A DNA stretch of 64,000 bases from Haemonchus contortus. Its lineage: Eukaryota > Nematoda > Chromadorea > Rhabditida > Trichostrongylidae. The notes beneath the pieces were generated by a model. It was not told where the DNA came from. It saw only the letters and a program-made list of their open reading frames with translations, and did no database searches. The stretch covers positions 25,072,772 to 25,136,771 of the forward strand of contig LS997565.1 in NCBI GenBank assembly GCA_000469685.2, in the 5' to 3' direction. The first letter of the stretch is position 1; each line of letters opens with the position of its first letter. Shown here one piece after another: positions 34,693-48,400 of the stretch. Made by a program: the position numbers and the translations under genes.

Positions 34693-37600
34693 CCTATAAA
34701 TTTTGTGGCGAGGTTTTTTTCTTCTAACGGGATAGAATTGCATACAATAGTATCGTAACAACTTCACTATCTCTCTTTGTGATCCTCACAATCTTTAGTT
34801 ATAAGCGCCTCTTTTTAAGCCGAACCGCTAGCATGCCTCCAATGCAGCATTTCATATAAGTAGCGCTAAAAATTGTTCCGTCAAACGCTTTCGCGCTTTT
34901 TTGTTCATCACCTTTTTCTCAGTGGAGCAAATCGCGCGAAATTTTGACATTTTTAATTAAGGCATATTTCACACTACCCAACACTATTTAATTGTAAGGC
35001 AGCAATATCCACATAATAAGAGTAAGATGTTTATGACGCAGCAGATTTCGCTAAAAGCAAAGTTCTCATATAATGCAAGAATTTCGCTCCTCACGAAATC
35101 TGAACTAGTCTCTCGCACATGATGATCTTCATATCCTCATAGTTTTCGGCAAATTTGGTAAGCAGATTAGGAGTCAGCATCCGAAAACACATCTAACAGA
35201 GTGTGTATCATTTCATGGAGCCACTTCGACTTAGAACATTTTCTGGTAATTCAAATGGGCTTCATACTTTTGGGCACAGTTCTTCAGGTGCGCCTTCACT
35301 AGGAGCAGGCGAACACATTTGGCCTTGCATTTCTTTGTCCACATTAGGTACCCCTAAGAGAGCTCCTTCCGAAGGGTATGACTGTTTTCCGACGCATTTG
35401 CCGCTGGTTTCGGCGTGTGCCTCACTCATATAGCAATTGATCCTTGTTCTTCCGTTGTTTTTTTGAAAAGGAGTTCTTGAAATCTGTATAATTCGGTAGA
35501 TTCTAAAGGAATAATTGTATTACGTTTTCCGTGCTGAAGCAAATTGCAAATAATGTTTCCTTTTCTTTGATTGAGAAGAAGCTCGTGATGATATGAACCG
35601 AATATGAATCATGAGTAAATCTAAGAATTGCAGATGGTCAAACGCTTTGCGGCATGGTCTTGGCATCGAGTGATTTCTCTAAGTGAGTGCCATGGATTCT
35701 GGAAGAATAACTAGTCTTCTTAGATACTCTCACAAAGTTTTTTATTCCTCCAGTCGTTTGCATTACGTGCCTCACTCAAATCGGCAAAAACCACGATTTT
35801 CATAGTTGAATTCGTTTTGCTTGGTTCCATGATTTCTCGTACGCATTCTTCCGCTTCATTTAGCACTTCCATTTGACACCAAAGCATTATGATGTCACAC
35901 TGAAGTTTCCCGATTTAGCGCCGCCTTTTCGACTTGCAGTTAGCCTTGATATTTGATATTGCTCGGTGTGGCTAATCTCGTCATTTTCTTCCACTTTCTA
36001 ATCTGATTACTTGGCTGAAGAAGTGGGTATTTGCGTGTTGGGCCAGAATCAAGCTCAAGTTTGAGAAAGGTCATCAAGTATGCATACAGTTTCGAAAATC
36101 TTCTAAGCAGTAATTCAAAGCGGACGATCGCCAGACTATCTTATCAATCAGGCAACCACTTATTGAGGGAAACTTTGTAACTAGAGCTCCGAACAAGGTT
36201 ATGAAGTTACGCCGAGGGCGATACCTCGAGTTCAATTTTGGTCTATGCCCGTATGACATGCAGCTTTTTGTGCGAATGCTCTTAAGTGCGTATGGAATGA
36301 GATCTCATACCATCGAGTGGTTGTTTCCGGTTGTCATAAAGTCCCCATGAGTGACATTCCCTAGAATATTTTTTAATGTCCTGAGTCATTCCATTAGGTG
36401 GATCGCGAAAATTCACATTTCCTGCCTAACTAAGTGCACACTGCATTAAGTTGTCAGCATAAAGTCAGAAATTATCAGGAACGCTACCGTAACTGCACCG
36501 ACAAAAACTGCCCACCGAATATTTTATGTATAGACCAAATAGTTCTCTTGTGTGCTCGGCATTGCAGAAAGGTTAGCCCTAATTCTTTTACCCATAAAAA
36601 CATAGCTCAAGATTTTGGCCTACGCATGCCATGGACTCCCTCTAGGAGAGGTCGAAGATTACTAACTTAAATTATAATTTCTGCGCTTGCTTTGCACTGT
36701 GAGTAATTCGTCGTCCTTCTGCTCCCATGAGTACTAACGTTTAATGGCTACCATCTAACAATCCTGACTAGCTGTATATTTCTTGGTCTTCGAACTATTG
36801 TTATTCTCTTAGATGTATTTACTTGTGCTCCGATCTGTGTATCTGTACATGTCTATATGCATTTTGTTCTTATTCTATTTGTCCGGTAGCTGTGATACGA
36901 ATTGTGATATGAAGAATTAATTTTTCTCCACTTTGAAGTCAAGTTCCAAATATTGTTGATGCGAGACTTGAAACGAACCTTATAAACAATCTCGTAGAAC
37001 AGTCGTCAGTTGGGCGGCTGTCGATCAAGCATGTTAAATCAGAAGTCCCGTTTAAAGCCAATTCAACCGCGCACTCACCGAACGGTTCCTACAGCGCCGT
37101 GGCCATCGTGTGATTTACGTTCCGTTTCCCTGATTTTGCAAGTTAGGTATAAGATGTGAAGTGCAAGATGAATTAGTGCTAGGTTGAGACAAACTGATAT
37201 GTGTCATCACCTTTGCCACCCTTACGCCTTCACCGCAATCCAGACATTTTCAGGGTTAGAGATTGTGATATTCAAATAAAGAAAGATGCTATCTATTTCG
37301 CACCAAGTGACCAACGATCTCCGTCACACGTGAGTCTCACTCGGCGAGCCACTCTTCATCCACAAACGGACGTGGTTTCTGCATGATCTGGTGACGACGA
37401 GGGTGTGGGTCTTCTATGACAACAACAAGGTTGCTGGGTAGCTTTCAAAACGAAGAGTTTTTTGCTCATTGTTTGCATGACTGAGCTCAGCCTCACATCG
37501 CAAAGGCCAGGCAGTTCAGATTGCGGAAGGTTGACTGTAATAGCCTTATCTATTTTCCCCAAACTCCTGACCTCTCCCCTTCTATTCTCAAGCACTTCAA

Positions 37601-38451
37601 GCAGTCCTTGGCAGCCTTTGTGACCCAAAACTGCTGTGGCTGACTTTTTTGAAAGGTAGCCTTCTGTGAGGTAAGTAAAGAAGTCAACCTTAGCATTCCC
37701 TTTCGTAGGAAAAAGGAATAGCCGGTGCGCTCGTTGGATGGGGGTCTATGGTCTACCTACGGTATTGATGTTTAAATAGTGTAATGAAAGCAAGTTCAAA
37801 CAAATTCACAAAAGAATTCATAACGTGCTCCAAGTGCCTCAAAATCTTTGCATAATGGTCAAGCCTAGTCCGAGCGTACTACCATCAGAATTGATTATGG
37901 ATAAACGGCAAAGAGGAGAGATTAAATTGATTACTGTCAAATGGTCCTTCAGTGGTTGTGATTTCATTTATTTCACACGCTATAGCCCACCTGAGTGAAA
38001 TTTTCGAGTCAGTCGTTTTTCTGTGCAAAATTCACTAATAACTCTCCTCTTGTTTCGTTAACCTTATGTCCTCGTAATGTCGTAGTTTACCCTTCTAGCT
38101 ATGGTCTAATCGATTCAAACCCACTGAAACGCTCGCTTGACGATTAAGAATAGAGATTTTCTCCAATCAAGCCCGAGTTGCGCACCGTTCTAACTTAAAT
38201 TCAAAATCTAGTGGGGTTTGGATGCGTATGGACACTACAAGATGACTTCTTGCGTGAGCAGCTACTGTACAAGCCAGTGCTTTCACGTCGTACGACACGA
38301 AGGCCATGTTCCCAAACTGGACTCGTGGCCACGCCCTAGGACACGCATCGTTCGGGGATCGAGTTCGCGTAGATCGCACAAACCCCTCCATTTGCTTAAC
38401 TACAACCAGAGGGTCCATTAAGATTAAAATACTGGATTGAATATAGCTTTT
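34693..38451. other. 3.8 kb downstream of the FGD-like gene, no gene recognised
   Basis: Short frames only, none with a domain signature. It includes the presumed 3' UTR of the FGD-like gene; no convincing AATAAA with a clear cleavage context was assigned. Confidence 0.4.
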
Positions 38452-38556
38452 CCACCGCAACCCATTGTTTAGGGTGCACATACTTCCTAAGGGACGCTAC
38501 AATTCTGAACGGAAGTCGGATGCGGGGGCACATATCGGAAGCGGAAGACACTGACT
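38452..38556 (+). repeat. SINE 3' fragment
   Basis: CTACAATTCTGAACGGAAG, TCGGATGCGGGGGCACAT and GCGGAAGACACTGA match the tail of the tRNA-type SINE. The head is missing or too diverged. A 24-bp near-palindrome (ATATGTGTGAT/ATCACACATAT) follows at 38586-38610. Confidence 0.5.
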
Positions 38557-38610
38557 TGTTAAGACTGACAATCAGTACTTTCTCTATATGTGTGATTTTA
38601 TCACACATAT

Positions 38611-41600
38611 TCTTTTAGTGGAGGAGAAGTGAATGGGGATGAACGAGGATGGCTGGCGGACACGTCGGCTATTCCTTTCTCCCAGAAGAGAGAGTCTATC
38701 TTTACTGGCTCCAACTAAAACTGGGATTCGAAGAAGTCAGCCGTAGCAGTAGCCTTTGCCTCACAAGGACTGGTCAGGAACCACAGAAAGTGCTTGGGAA
38801 GAGATAGTCGGAAGGGAAGAGGTTAGGGGAATGGGGAGGATGGGCAAGGAGGGTAATGAGACAAGCTTGATAGTCGGAAGGGAAGAGGTCAAGGGAACGG
38901 GGAGGATAGGTAAGGGTAATGAGACAAGCTTCTGTAGTCTGAACTGCCCGGTCTTTGCGAGCTGAGACCGAGCCTAGTCATGCAAACAATGAATGAAACC
39001 CTCTTTTTCTGTTTGAAAGCTACACAGCGACCATGTTGCTCGTAGAGGACCCACATCTTACTTCGTCACTAGGTCATGCAGAAAGCACTTCCGATTGGGG
39101 TAGGAAGTAGCGGCTGGTCGGTGTTATGACACACGTGTGACAGAGATGTTGGTCGCTCGGTGTGAAATTGAAGGAGTCCTTCTTTATTTGAATTCACAAG
39201 CTCTAGATCGCGGTGAAGGCGCGAGGGCGGCAAAGGTTTCTGTGATTTAAGGACTATGGATGTCAATTTGGGTCTCAGGACTTCGCATCAATTTGATACA
39301 TATTGAGATGTGGACCGGAAAGACTATGCGATGTGGCACTAAACGTGCTCACATGAAAAAGTAGTAAAAATCTTTTTTAAATTTCCTTTTCCTTGTTATC
39401 ATGACAACGTGCTTGAAAGTGCTCGTAGTGACGCATCTGTGATACCGTTTCTCCTACGAAACCTTCGCGGCATTAGTTGACTCAGTCGTCCATTAAAACA
39501 TGCCTTGGATAGAGCGATGACGGATAGATCTAGTAAGAGTGCAGTTAGCGACTTTACCCCACAGACTTTGGCCTCCCACAAGCAAAGTGTTAGTCATGAT
39601 GTTTAGCCTTATTTATGCGCTTATCACCCGCACTCCTCCTTGGCTGATCGAATTCCCATCAGATACACTCGTTCCCAATACTTACTCCCACTTCACCGTA
39701 GGTATCCAATCTGAGCATCACAAGTGAACTCTGCTTAGCAGGGATCTCTGTCAACACTCACAGGGTCCCACAAAACCCTGATAACTGTTCCTTGATCAAA
39801 GCTACTGTTTAGTGTCGAGGAAGTGCAGCGTCATTCATCCGTCGGCGCTTCATAAGTAGCTGATATTTGCTCAAAATTACTTTGACTTCTATTTTCAGAA
39901 AGTATTTTTTGTGTCAGTAGAAAAAGAGACACATCGTGATGTCTCAATTTGGCCAATTGACGAGGGAATGAACGGATCTGCCCACGACGATGACGGCTAG
40001 GAGAATGGGCTCTGTACTTCTATTCAGCATGTCTTCATGAAACGACTCGACATGGCTCCCAGATGTCGTCACAATCTATTTCCTGCTCATCCATGCATTT
40101 CATTGTTCATGACGTTTTCTGAAGAAATGTTGCAGTTATCAGAATCCAGCAACTGCAAGTCGACAGAACAGGAATGCGAGTGCTAATCGAAAGATTCCTG
40201 CCTGCAAAAGAGCAAATTTGTTGGCGGTCACGCACAGGAGATATTTCGGGAGGACAGGATAACGAGGTCTTATAAAGGAGGTTATTTTTTTTGTGATGAG
40301 GAGTTTATTTTTTTTCGTGGTTCAGCTACAAGATAGAGTATACGACACTTTATTCCCTTGTGAGAGAACATTTCTCTAATGGAACATTTTCGGTAATGGT
40401 GGCTCGACGCGAAATTCTTTCTTGGTCTAGGTAGTAATTGAAAGAAATGGAAGAGAGATGCAATAAAATGGGGCTAGAACTCTCATGAAAATAACTCAAA
40501 ATAGTAACAGTGAGACAAATAAAGTAACCGATGCTAGGGATAAGGGTGGTCACTGTCAACAAGAGTTCATATCTCTAGACCTCTGGATTTACAGCCTTTA
40601 TTAAGATACTGCCTAGGAAGACTTTGCTCTTCTGCGTTTGCCTCTCCTAACAAGACAGCGCGATGAACCGCCAAAGAAAAGAGGACCATTTGGGTATCTT
40701 GAGTTTAGTTAGGCTACGTTGAGAATGAAGTTTCCCGAGAAGGATCTGAGAAGCCAGTCTACTACACCCTCTTTGACTCTTTGACGGTGCCGGTACCTGG
40801 ACCGGGAGTCTGGGGCCGAATTGCCATGTAGCGCAGTATATGTGAGAGCTAAGAAAATCAAGGTGAATAGGGAGGCGCTCAATGAGCCGCGAAGCGGGGT
40901 CAGGAATCATACAAGGTCTGTAAGCTCGATAGGCATGGCCCCTGCAAAAGTTACTAAAGCTTCGTCAAAGCGACTAACCGGACGAAGAACACAGAAATGA
41001 AATGACTCAAATGAGAAGATTGAGGAAGTAGCGGTGGATAAGTCCTGACGGGGTACCTCTCATCGAGTTAACATCTTCATCATCATGAAACATTTGCTCT
41101 GACAATTTGTATACGAAGCGGAGCGAAAACCCAACCGGCAAATGACAGTGAGCAAAGTGCTGATGGAAGTTCGCCCGGAAGAAACTTAGATTCTGAACAT
41201 CTCGGCCGAGAAAAAAACACCATTCAGCGTCAGTTCTCCCTACTCCGTTCCAATGGAGAAGGCAGAATAGGCAGTGGAGTAAGCCATAGGGGGTCAAGAG
41301 CAAATTGCATCGCAGATTACCCTTTTTCCATGACCAGGACGGAGAGGAAATTTCACATAAGTTTCTGTCAAGTGGCAAATGAGTTCGAGATTTTTTTCTT
41401 TCATGCTTTTCTCCTTAGTATCTCTTCACGAATATCTACGAACGATTCTTTATTAAGTATAAATTTGAGCAATGCTCTCATACCTTTTCTGCTCTTTTCT
41501 GCTCTGATGCTAGTGCAATTCCGTTTACTATCGTCGATACATAGCTGATGTTTATCAAAAAAAAAGGTTGTCAACATTCTTGGTTATAACCTGTCGATTT

Positions 41601-43385
41601 TATAGGAGTACTTCCAGTCAGGAGAATAATGAGGAAAACAGTGGAAACGTAGGAGAATCGTAGGACAAAATTGCTTAGGTTTCTAAACTCACAGAGAAGC
41701 CTAACACAAATTAATAGGATAGGCTATTCGAAACTCCCTGCGATCGAATGCTGCTTTATGGCATTTCTCCACGGTTACTATCTTAGTGGGACGATTCCAT
41801 ATAGGCTTCCGGGACCGTCTCCTGTCTTTCATTCACTTCATGCAAACATATTAGTAGAAAATCGCCGTTCATGAGGTATCTAGCATCAGACATCGTTTCG
41901 TGCACGGACTTCGGATTATCTTTCAAGAATGAAGAGTGGCTTCTCAAGAGATAGTGGTCTTAATCTTCCACAGCGAAAGATCTGTTGTTTTCACCCCTTC
42001 TTTTTTGAAATTTAGGTCCACTCCCAATCAGATTTAGTCTAAGATCACTACATATTTCATACTCGATGCAAATGTGTACCAGATTGGTTTCTTCCTCATT
42101 GGATCTTTTTTTTTTTGAGATTTCAGCCTGACAGTGGCCACTTTGATATCTTCTACTCAAAGCGAGGTGTTCAATAGAAGGGTCCCACCAGCCAAAAAGG
42201 GTACCCTGACGTAACAACTATTTGTGGCGGAATATCACGACTGAAGGCGATAAGCAAACGTCAAATCGGGCTCTTCCTTTGAAACAGTACTCCATACAGA
42301 TCCAGATCTTTTCTAATCAACAGAATTATCAACAAGAGATGGGAGCCATGTCAAACAAAATAAAGTGAATGAGAAGAATCTCAGAATAGGATGAGTGATA
42401 AGTCTGCATGATCTAGGTGGTGCGTTCCAAAAGGTAAAAGTAGGTATGGGTTTCCTTCAGTACTCTTGTGAGTCGTACCAGATTACCATGATTGCTGGTA
42501 GTGCTAGTGAACCTAGTCTCCGGGTGTACCTATGGTAGGGCCGTCCTTGTTCTATAGAAGTCCGAGCGGGCTTCTTCCTTCACGATTAGGTTTCCAATAC
42601 TTCTGTTGACCCAGTCATCCATCAAGTCAACAAATCGCGCTGATCATTTTCAAAGTGTTTTCCGGTAGCTATTCGAAAGCAGCGGTCTCTAATTGATCGC
42701 GAATCTCATCACGTCATGCGAATTCAACTTCCTGTCCAATGGGCTTCTTTCAGCATTTCTCAACTCCCTAACATTCAAACATGGATCCTTGTTCCTGATA
42801 GGGTCAGATTGAGTAAAGACCAAAGTTTCTCGGCGTTGATCAATTCCGGTTTTGGGTACTCCCATGCAATCGTCTTCCATTGAAAACATTGTGACGTTGG
42901 GATGTCTAGTTGTTCTATTCAAGTCTTGCGGGGGTGGTCGGCGTGCATGTCAGTCACTGCTCTTAATCTCCCAGGCACGGTGAGCCCGCCTTGACGCTGC
43001 CCCACCTGACGATGTCCTTAGCTGCTGGAGCTCTAATGGGTTAATTCGTGATAAAATCTTCTGAGATCGAATGAATGTCTTCTTAATTTCACATTCAAAG
43101 GATCACTGCTTGTTTAGATCCAGTCGCATTAACCCTCTTCAGAAAGGGCACACGTGGGTGGGTGAAACTCTACCTCTACTCCTCCTGCTGGGGTTATTAA
43201 GTGTTAATTTAGTAATTAAAATATTCCGCGTCAGAATTTCATCCGGAAAACCCCTCTGCACTTTTTGAAGGACATTCAAAACCAGACTGTTTGCTCATAT
43301 GACCTGAAATTCCTCCCTATCACTGGCTTTTACACTTTTGGTTTGAATGTATGAGAAGGTACTGGAGGATAGAGGTCTCGGAGAG
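38611..43385. other. 4.8 kb without recognised gene
   Basis: Contains two direct copies of AGTCGGAAGGGAAGAGGTNA near 38808 and 38872. There is a 123-codon minus-strand frame at 41378-41007 and an 87-codon one at 40910-40647 with no recognised motif. Nothing is claimed as a gene. Confidence 0.35.
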
Positions 43386-43423
43386 TGTTGTTAATTTTGT
43401 TGTTGTTGTTGTTGTTGTTGTTC
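43386..43423. repeat. (GTT)n trinucleotide microsatellite
   Basis: About ten uninterrupted TTG/TGT units preceded by TTAATTTTG. A simple repeat of no coding significance. Confidence 0.9.
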
Positions 43424-44776
43424 TTTACTGAAGGGGTGCTTGTCAGAAAATCTCATTAAAATTGATGTCAAGCAAAACCGAACGCATTCTGGAAAAACCT
43501 TACTGTTCCCAAGCAACCTGAGCTTAACCAATTCAGATAAAAGAGTCCTATCTGAGATTCGGCCAATTGGTGTGCGTTTTTAACACATCAGAAAACCTTA
43601 CTGGAATAAGGTTGAGGGCTACAGTAGCCTCTACACAAATAGTCAAATTAGATATTTATGATTGAAGTCTACGAAGAAATATTGGTTAGCCGGGGGTGTG
43701 TGAGCAAACAGCAGAACGCATTCGTTATTAATTCTCTTCCACTATCAAAACCCTCGATCCATCTGGCATATGTCGGCGCTATGGCATCGGCCCCATTAGC
43801 ACTGATTATATTTTTTGCGTAAAACTCCTTGGTAAGTCGCAAGAATGCGACTCACCGTGTACCTTGATTGAACTCTTCATACTACTTACTTTTGAACAGC
43901 CTACTATTTAGAACTTCCAAATCATTCAAGGCTTCGCCATCTGATCGTGGAACTATGGCCAGTTATGTCCCTCTAGTGGCTACGCGTCGTTGTCTGTTGT
44001 GAACCCCTTGAACGAGTGTATCTGGGAGTCTTCTCTTCACCACCATGACTTCAGTCTAATCTGTTTTTCAATGGCTTTCCATAGCATTCGAATGAGTTAT
44101 CTTTGCGTAACGATCTCTCATTCTATTTATGACAATGTCAAGACTCAAAACATCAACACACAGGAGGCACACTCGACAGAAGGGCACCTACAGTCGTTAG
44201 TCTGCTTCAAGATGGCAATTCTGAAGGAAATAAGTGCTCTTTTCTAGCATTTATCCCACCTGTTAGTTACAAAAAAGCTATTTTTATACTACTGCCCATC
44301 TTTTCTAAAACATCAAACCATTTGACTTTCTCGTCGCTCTCGAGGCCCACTCCTCTGACTCGCTTCTGCTCCACCCCTTTCCCTTCAACTACCGTGTTAT
44401 GGAGCAGTCGAAGTTCAATGGAGCCATTTCACATCGAGAGCTGCAAAGCAGCTCTTTCTCGTTTTTTTTTTGCCTATTTGATGAAGAACACTTGAGCAAC
44501 GGGCTGTTCTAATATCTCAGCCCACTCATTTTGTCTACTCGTTCACGATTTTTTCGACTTCAGCTTGGTCATTGCTGACTGTCTTTTATTTTTAGTCCGC
44601 TTCGTAATTGCACCTGCATGCTGACCAAGCAGAAACTTACGCTTCTTTGCAGCCTCTTTTATAAAGTGGTACCTCATTCATTTACATGTGCTTATTATTT
44701 TGTTTGAGCCATTTTGCATGACGTCTTAACTGTCACCTGATAATACATATCAACCACAAATCCTATAAATCTGTTG

Positions 44777-45490
44777 TCATAAAAAGAAGGTAGCAAGTTT
44801 CGAAACATATGACATATGGCATGGTCCCAATGCGAGCTCTTTGTTTGTCAGAATCATAAATTCGAAAGGAATCGAATAGAAGCTAGACGTATTCACCTTC
44901 CCATACTTTGTTTGGTTGAATTTGGTTTTCACGAAAACAACGATGAAACCCGAATCGAATCCATCTCGGGGTGAAGTTTTCAAAGGTGTAATGCGCTCAA
45001 AACTCATCCTCCTTACCGCTTTAGTAATACCTCGTGTCAAATTAGTCTTACCAATGAGTACTGGACCATTAATTTTTTCTTTCAACCACGCAATGACAAA
45101 AGATTGTGCTGTCAGAAGCCTTCTCCATTTTCATTAGCATGCGTAAAATACCCACCTCACGATCATCTGATTCGCCGGCTACGCCAACCAGCCGTTTACT
45201 TGGTAATCCTCTGAAATTCGACGGAAGCCGTATCCGGTCATGGTCCCCTTGATCATCTTAAGCTTCTTGAGTTTCATAATAAGTGACCGAACGTCACCGA
45301 CCAGCTCCAACTTCTTTGACGCTACTAACACTGCAGTTTCAGTTTTCAACCCCAAATGGGACACCCTAAGCCTCACTAGGATAAGAGAATCGGAAATAAT
45401 GTTTACCTGTAAGAGAAGGCTATGAGGACGCCTCAGGACTTCTCTACGCAGTGTTGATCCATCAAGGGATTCAAGCATCCTTGGAACCAA
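44777..45490 (-). other. Unrecognised minus-strand open frames
   Basis: Two minus-strand frames (45490-45179, 103 codons, and 45085-44777, 102 codons) follow each other in a region where the other strand is also partly open. The upstream one contains LVASKKLELVGDVRSLIMKL, a plausible amphipathic helix. The other contains VLIGKTNLTRGITKAV. No domain is recognised. They could be exons of an unknown gene, a decayed retroelement, or chance. Confidence 0.15.
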
Positions 45491-48400
45491 GGGTGAGAAT
45501 CGAACGAAAGGCTGTTAACCTCTTCCTACCGCATTTATGTTTAGCAACGATCTGCATCATTATTTCGGACCATCAAGAAAGCCAATACGCCGCATCAAAC
45601 TGCTACTTTTTCGGCCACGATCATTTCTCCAGCGGGAATGAAGCCTTCTCAAGGGAGCCTTTACAAATCAACCATTTTCTGAGGATTAATCGATACTGAT
45701 GACAGTTTTCTCTCTTGTTGGGTATCTCAGGTCTTCCTATATGGGAATTAACTAGGAGCAAGTGCATAAAGAGTGCGTAATGGCTAGTATTTTAAAATGA
45801 ATATCTCAATATCTTGAATAATTTAATTTTTCTTTTTTGTGAATTATCCATAAGCAAGGGCACAAAAAGTGCGCAGTGGCTAGTGAATCTCCTAATGAGC
45901 CATGAATCGCTAACGTAACTGAAACTGACTCTGTACACCGTAGTCCAATGCCGTCATTGTCGTGGTGTCGGACGTGGTTCACCCGCATTTCGCTTCTGCC
46001 CGAATGGGTCGATTACGGAATAGTAAGCATACGTAGGCTTTGTGAAATGTCAAAGTTCCTTCGATCATTGGTCTGAGCATATGGTGGGTTGACATTAACC
46101 TCTCATGTGTTATAGAGCCGCGAATAGCCTAGATCGACTTCATTTCCGACGTTTTGTCGGCCATCCATTTGCCAATGACGAAAGCATTTCCGTTCAATGG
46201 TATATGCGGCTTCGTTCATCTCAAGTCTCCTGAAGTTAGAAAGAAACCTAATCAAATTGGCCATTCATCCTCAAAGAGCTCGTCGACTCTACTATTAAAA
46301 TTTGATGCCTGCTGTTGTGGCTAAGAAAGCAGGGAGCTCAAACACTCCCCTACTTGGGAGACCAAAGCTGTGGTCTCAGGGAGAGTACAGAAAGGTAGTG
46401 TGTATAGTCCTCTGCCTTAGGAAGAAGACGTTCAGATAATTAGGCGATGATGGCGCTATTCGTTCAAGCTGATCGCCTCCTTTTAGTGAAAACAAATTTT
46501 TCCAATCTTCCCAACCATCAATTTGCTCCATTCCTGAACAGAGTAATGTTCTTGCTCTGTTCCTTTGGGATTTATTCAAAATTCAAGTTTTCAATCGATA
46601 GGTTTCCATGTCGTTAAATCAACTGGCGTCTTTCTTCATCAGAGAGTTCTTGATGCAGCTTTTACCTGATATCATTTTTGAATTTTCACTTTCATGTCAG
46701 CATCAATTTTTCGCGATACAATTTATGACGTTCAGTTTTTTTTTTCACTGACATCGGAAAACAACCGATAGTGTCTGGATTCCCTCATCCTCGGCCCTTC
46801 ACACCTGTATATCACTGGAGGCTTATCCTGAATTGCGCTTAATTTTCATTTACTCTGGGCAGAATATTCTAAAAAGTAAAGCTCGAGGTAATCTGTCGTT
46901 ACGCAATTAAATCTCCTCGTTGAGTTAATTAATTTGCAAAAACCTAGAACCTAGTTACCTAGTTTGGGATTCGAAGCTGTCGATCGCTTCTGGATTGTCC
47001 TCCATCAAATTGTGGTGAATTATTTTAATTGTGTCCAATTCAATTTTTATAAGTGACTGTGCAGAAGAATGGCTCAATCCTATCCCATCACACTCCGTTT
47101 CTATTCTTCTCCAGTTTACAAGCCATGCACCTGTCTTAGTTAGTTAGGGTGTACTGAGAAGGCTCGACCCCTCGGTGAGTCGTGAAAGCCTCTCGTGCCA
47201 CCTTTGGTCCTCTTTGGCATCGAGGATTGTTCGGAGGTGGCTAAATACGAAAGAGCAAAAGAACTGAGGGTTCCAGTAAATTCCAAAGACATTCCAATTT
47301 TAAGCTACTTGAACGCTTACTTTCTGAGGAACCATTGCGCACATAACCTGCCTTTGAAGTGCCATCAAAAAGAGCAAATGCGCAAAACTACAAAAACAAA
47401 AGCACGCAACAACGAATGAAGACCACCCACCCACTCCCTCCACCTGCGTGCAATCTAGAATTTCTAAGCAGGAAATGACTATATTTGGATAGGCAAAACT
47501 GGGAGTTCTGAACGGTTGACGTGCTAGCGTGCCTGAGAATGTGAAGCGTTTTACAGAGTACCATGCCAAAGAAAGACTTTAAATGGCGGAACCCTTGGTC
47601 GTTTTACGGTCCAACGGTTCAAACTTCATTAGCCATCGTTAGCCTCAGTAGAGAGCCACGCCCTTCCTTAATTATGTTTGACTGCTCCATATTGAACGTG
47701 GCAAGTTAGCTTCTCTAGGTCCAAGTGTCCAGCGAACTCGATAAGGCTATTAGCTGGCACTTCATCCTTCAATTGATCAGATAATGTCGAAATGATCGAT
47801 AATAATGGCTTCGTCTACCATGGGCCTCACCTGTGACACTCGCCTAACTTGCCGTCTCTACGTGGGTACTCTGTATACCCGTGCCTAGGAGTTTCGTTCA
47901 GCCCCTATGACCCCGCATGTAGTGAGTGGGCATCAAAACCGACTGATGCAGGTCTGTGTCGTAGGTAGTGCTTGTAGTGCTTGGTTGTTGTACGTTAAGT
48001 GTGCACGGCTATCCGCTCCTATCCGGAGCTTCCCGAGTCATACCTATTGATATTCAGTGCGTACGATGCGCCGGCTATTTGTCTATTTATCTCTTCAGTG
48101 CTTTAGTCCAGGTTTAATTTTGAACAGTGAACCAGACGAGACCGTTCATCGTGTAAGTCAATCATTTCCTATTTTTTTTCTCTCTCTCTTCCTTCCGCCT
48201 CAGTTAGCGAGCTAGTTCGAGAAAGGATTGTTTTAATAATTCAGTTTTGGTCATGTTCATTTTTTCTTTTTTGTTGGTTACTGTTTCTTTTTTGTTGATC
48301 CAAGACCTAATATCTTTGCAGTCTCGTTAGTTCTTCCACTGCGGCACTGTAGCGCGTCCTCTGGAGCATAGTAAATAGAATAAATAAATAAAAATAAAAT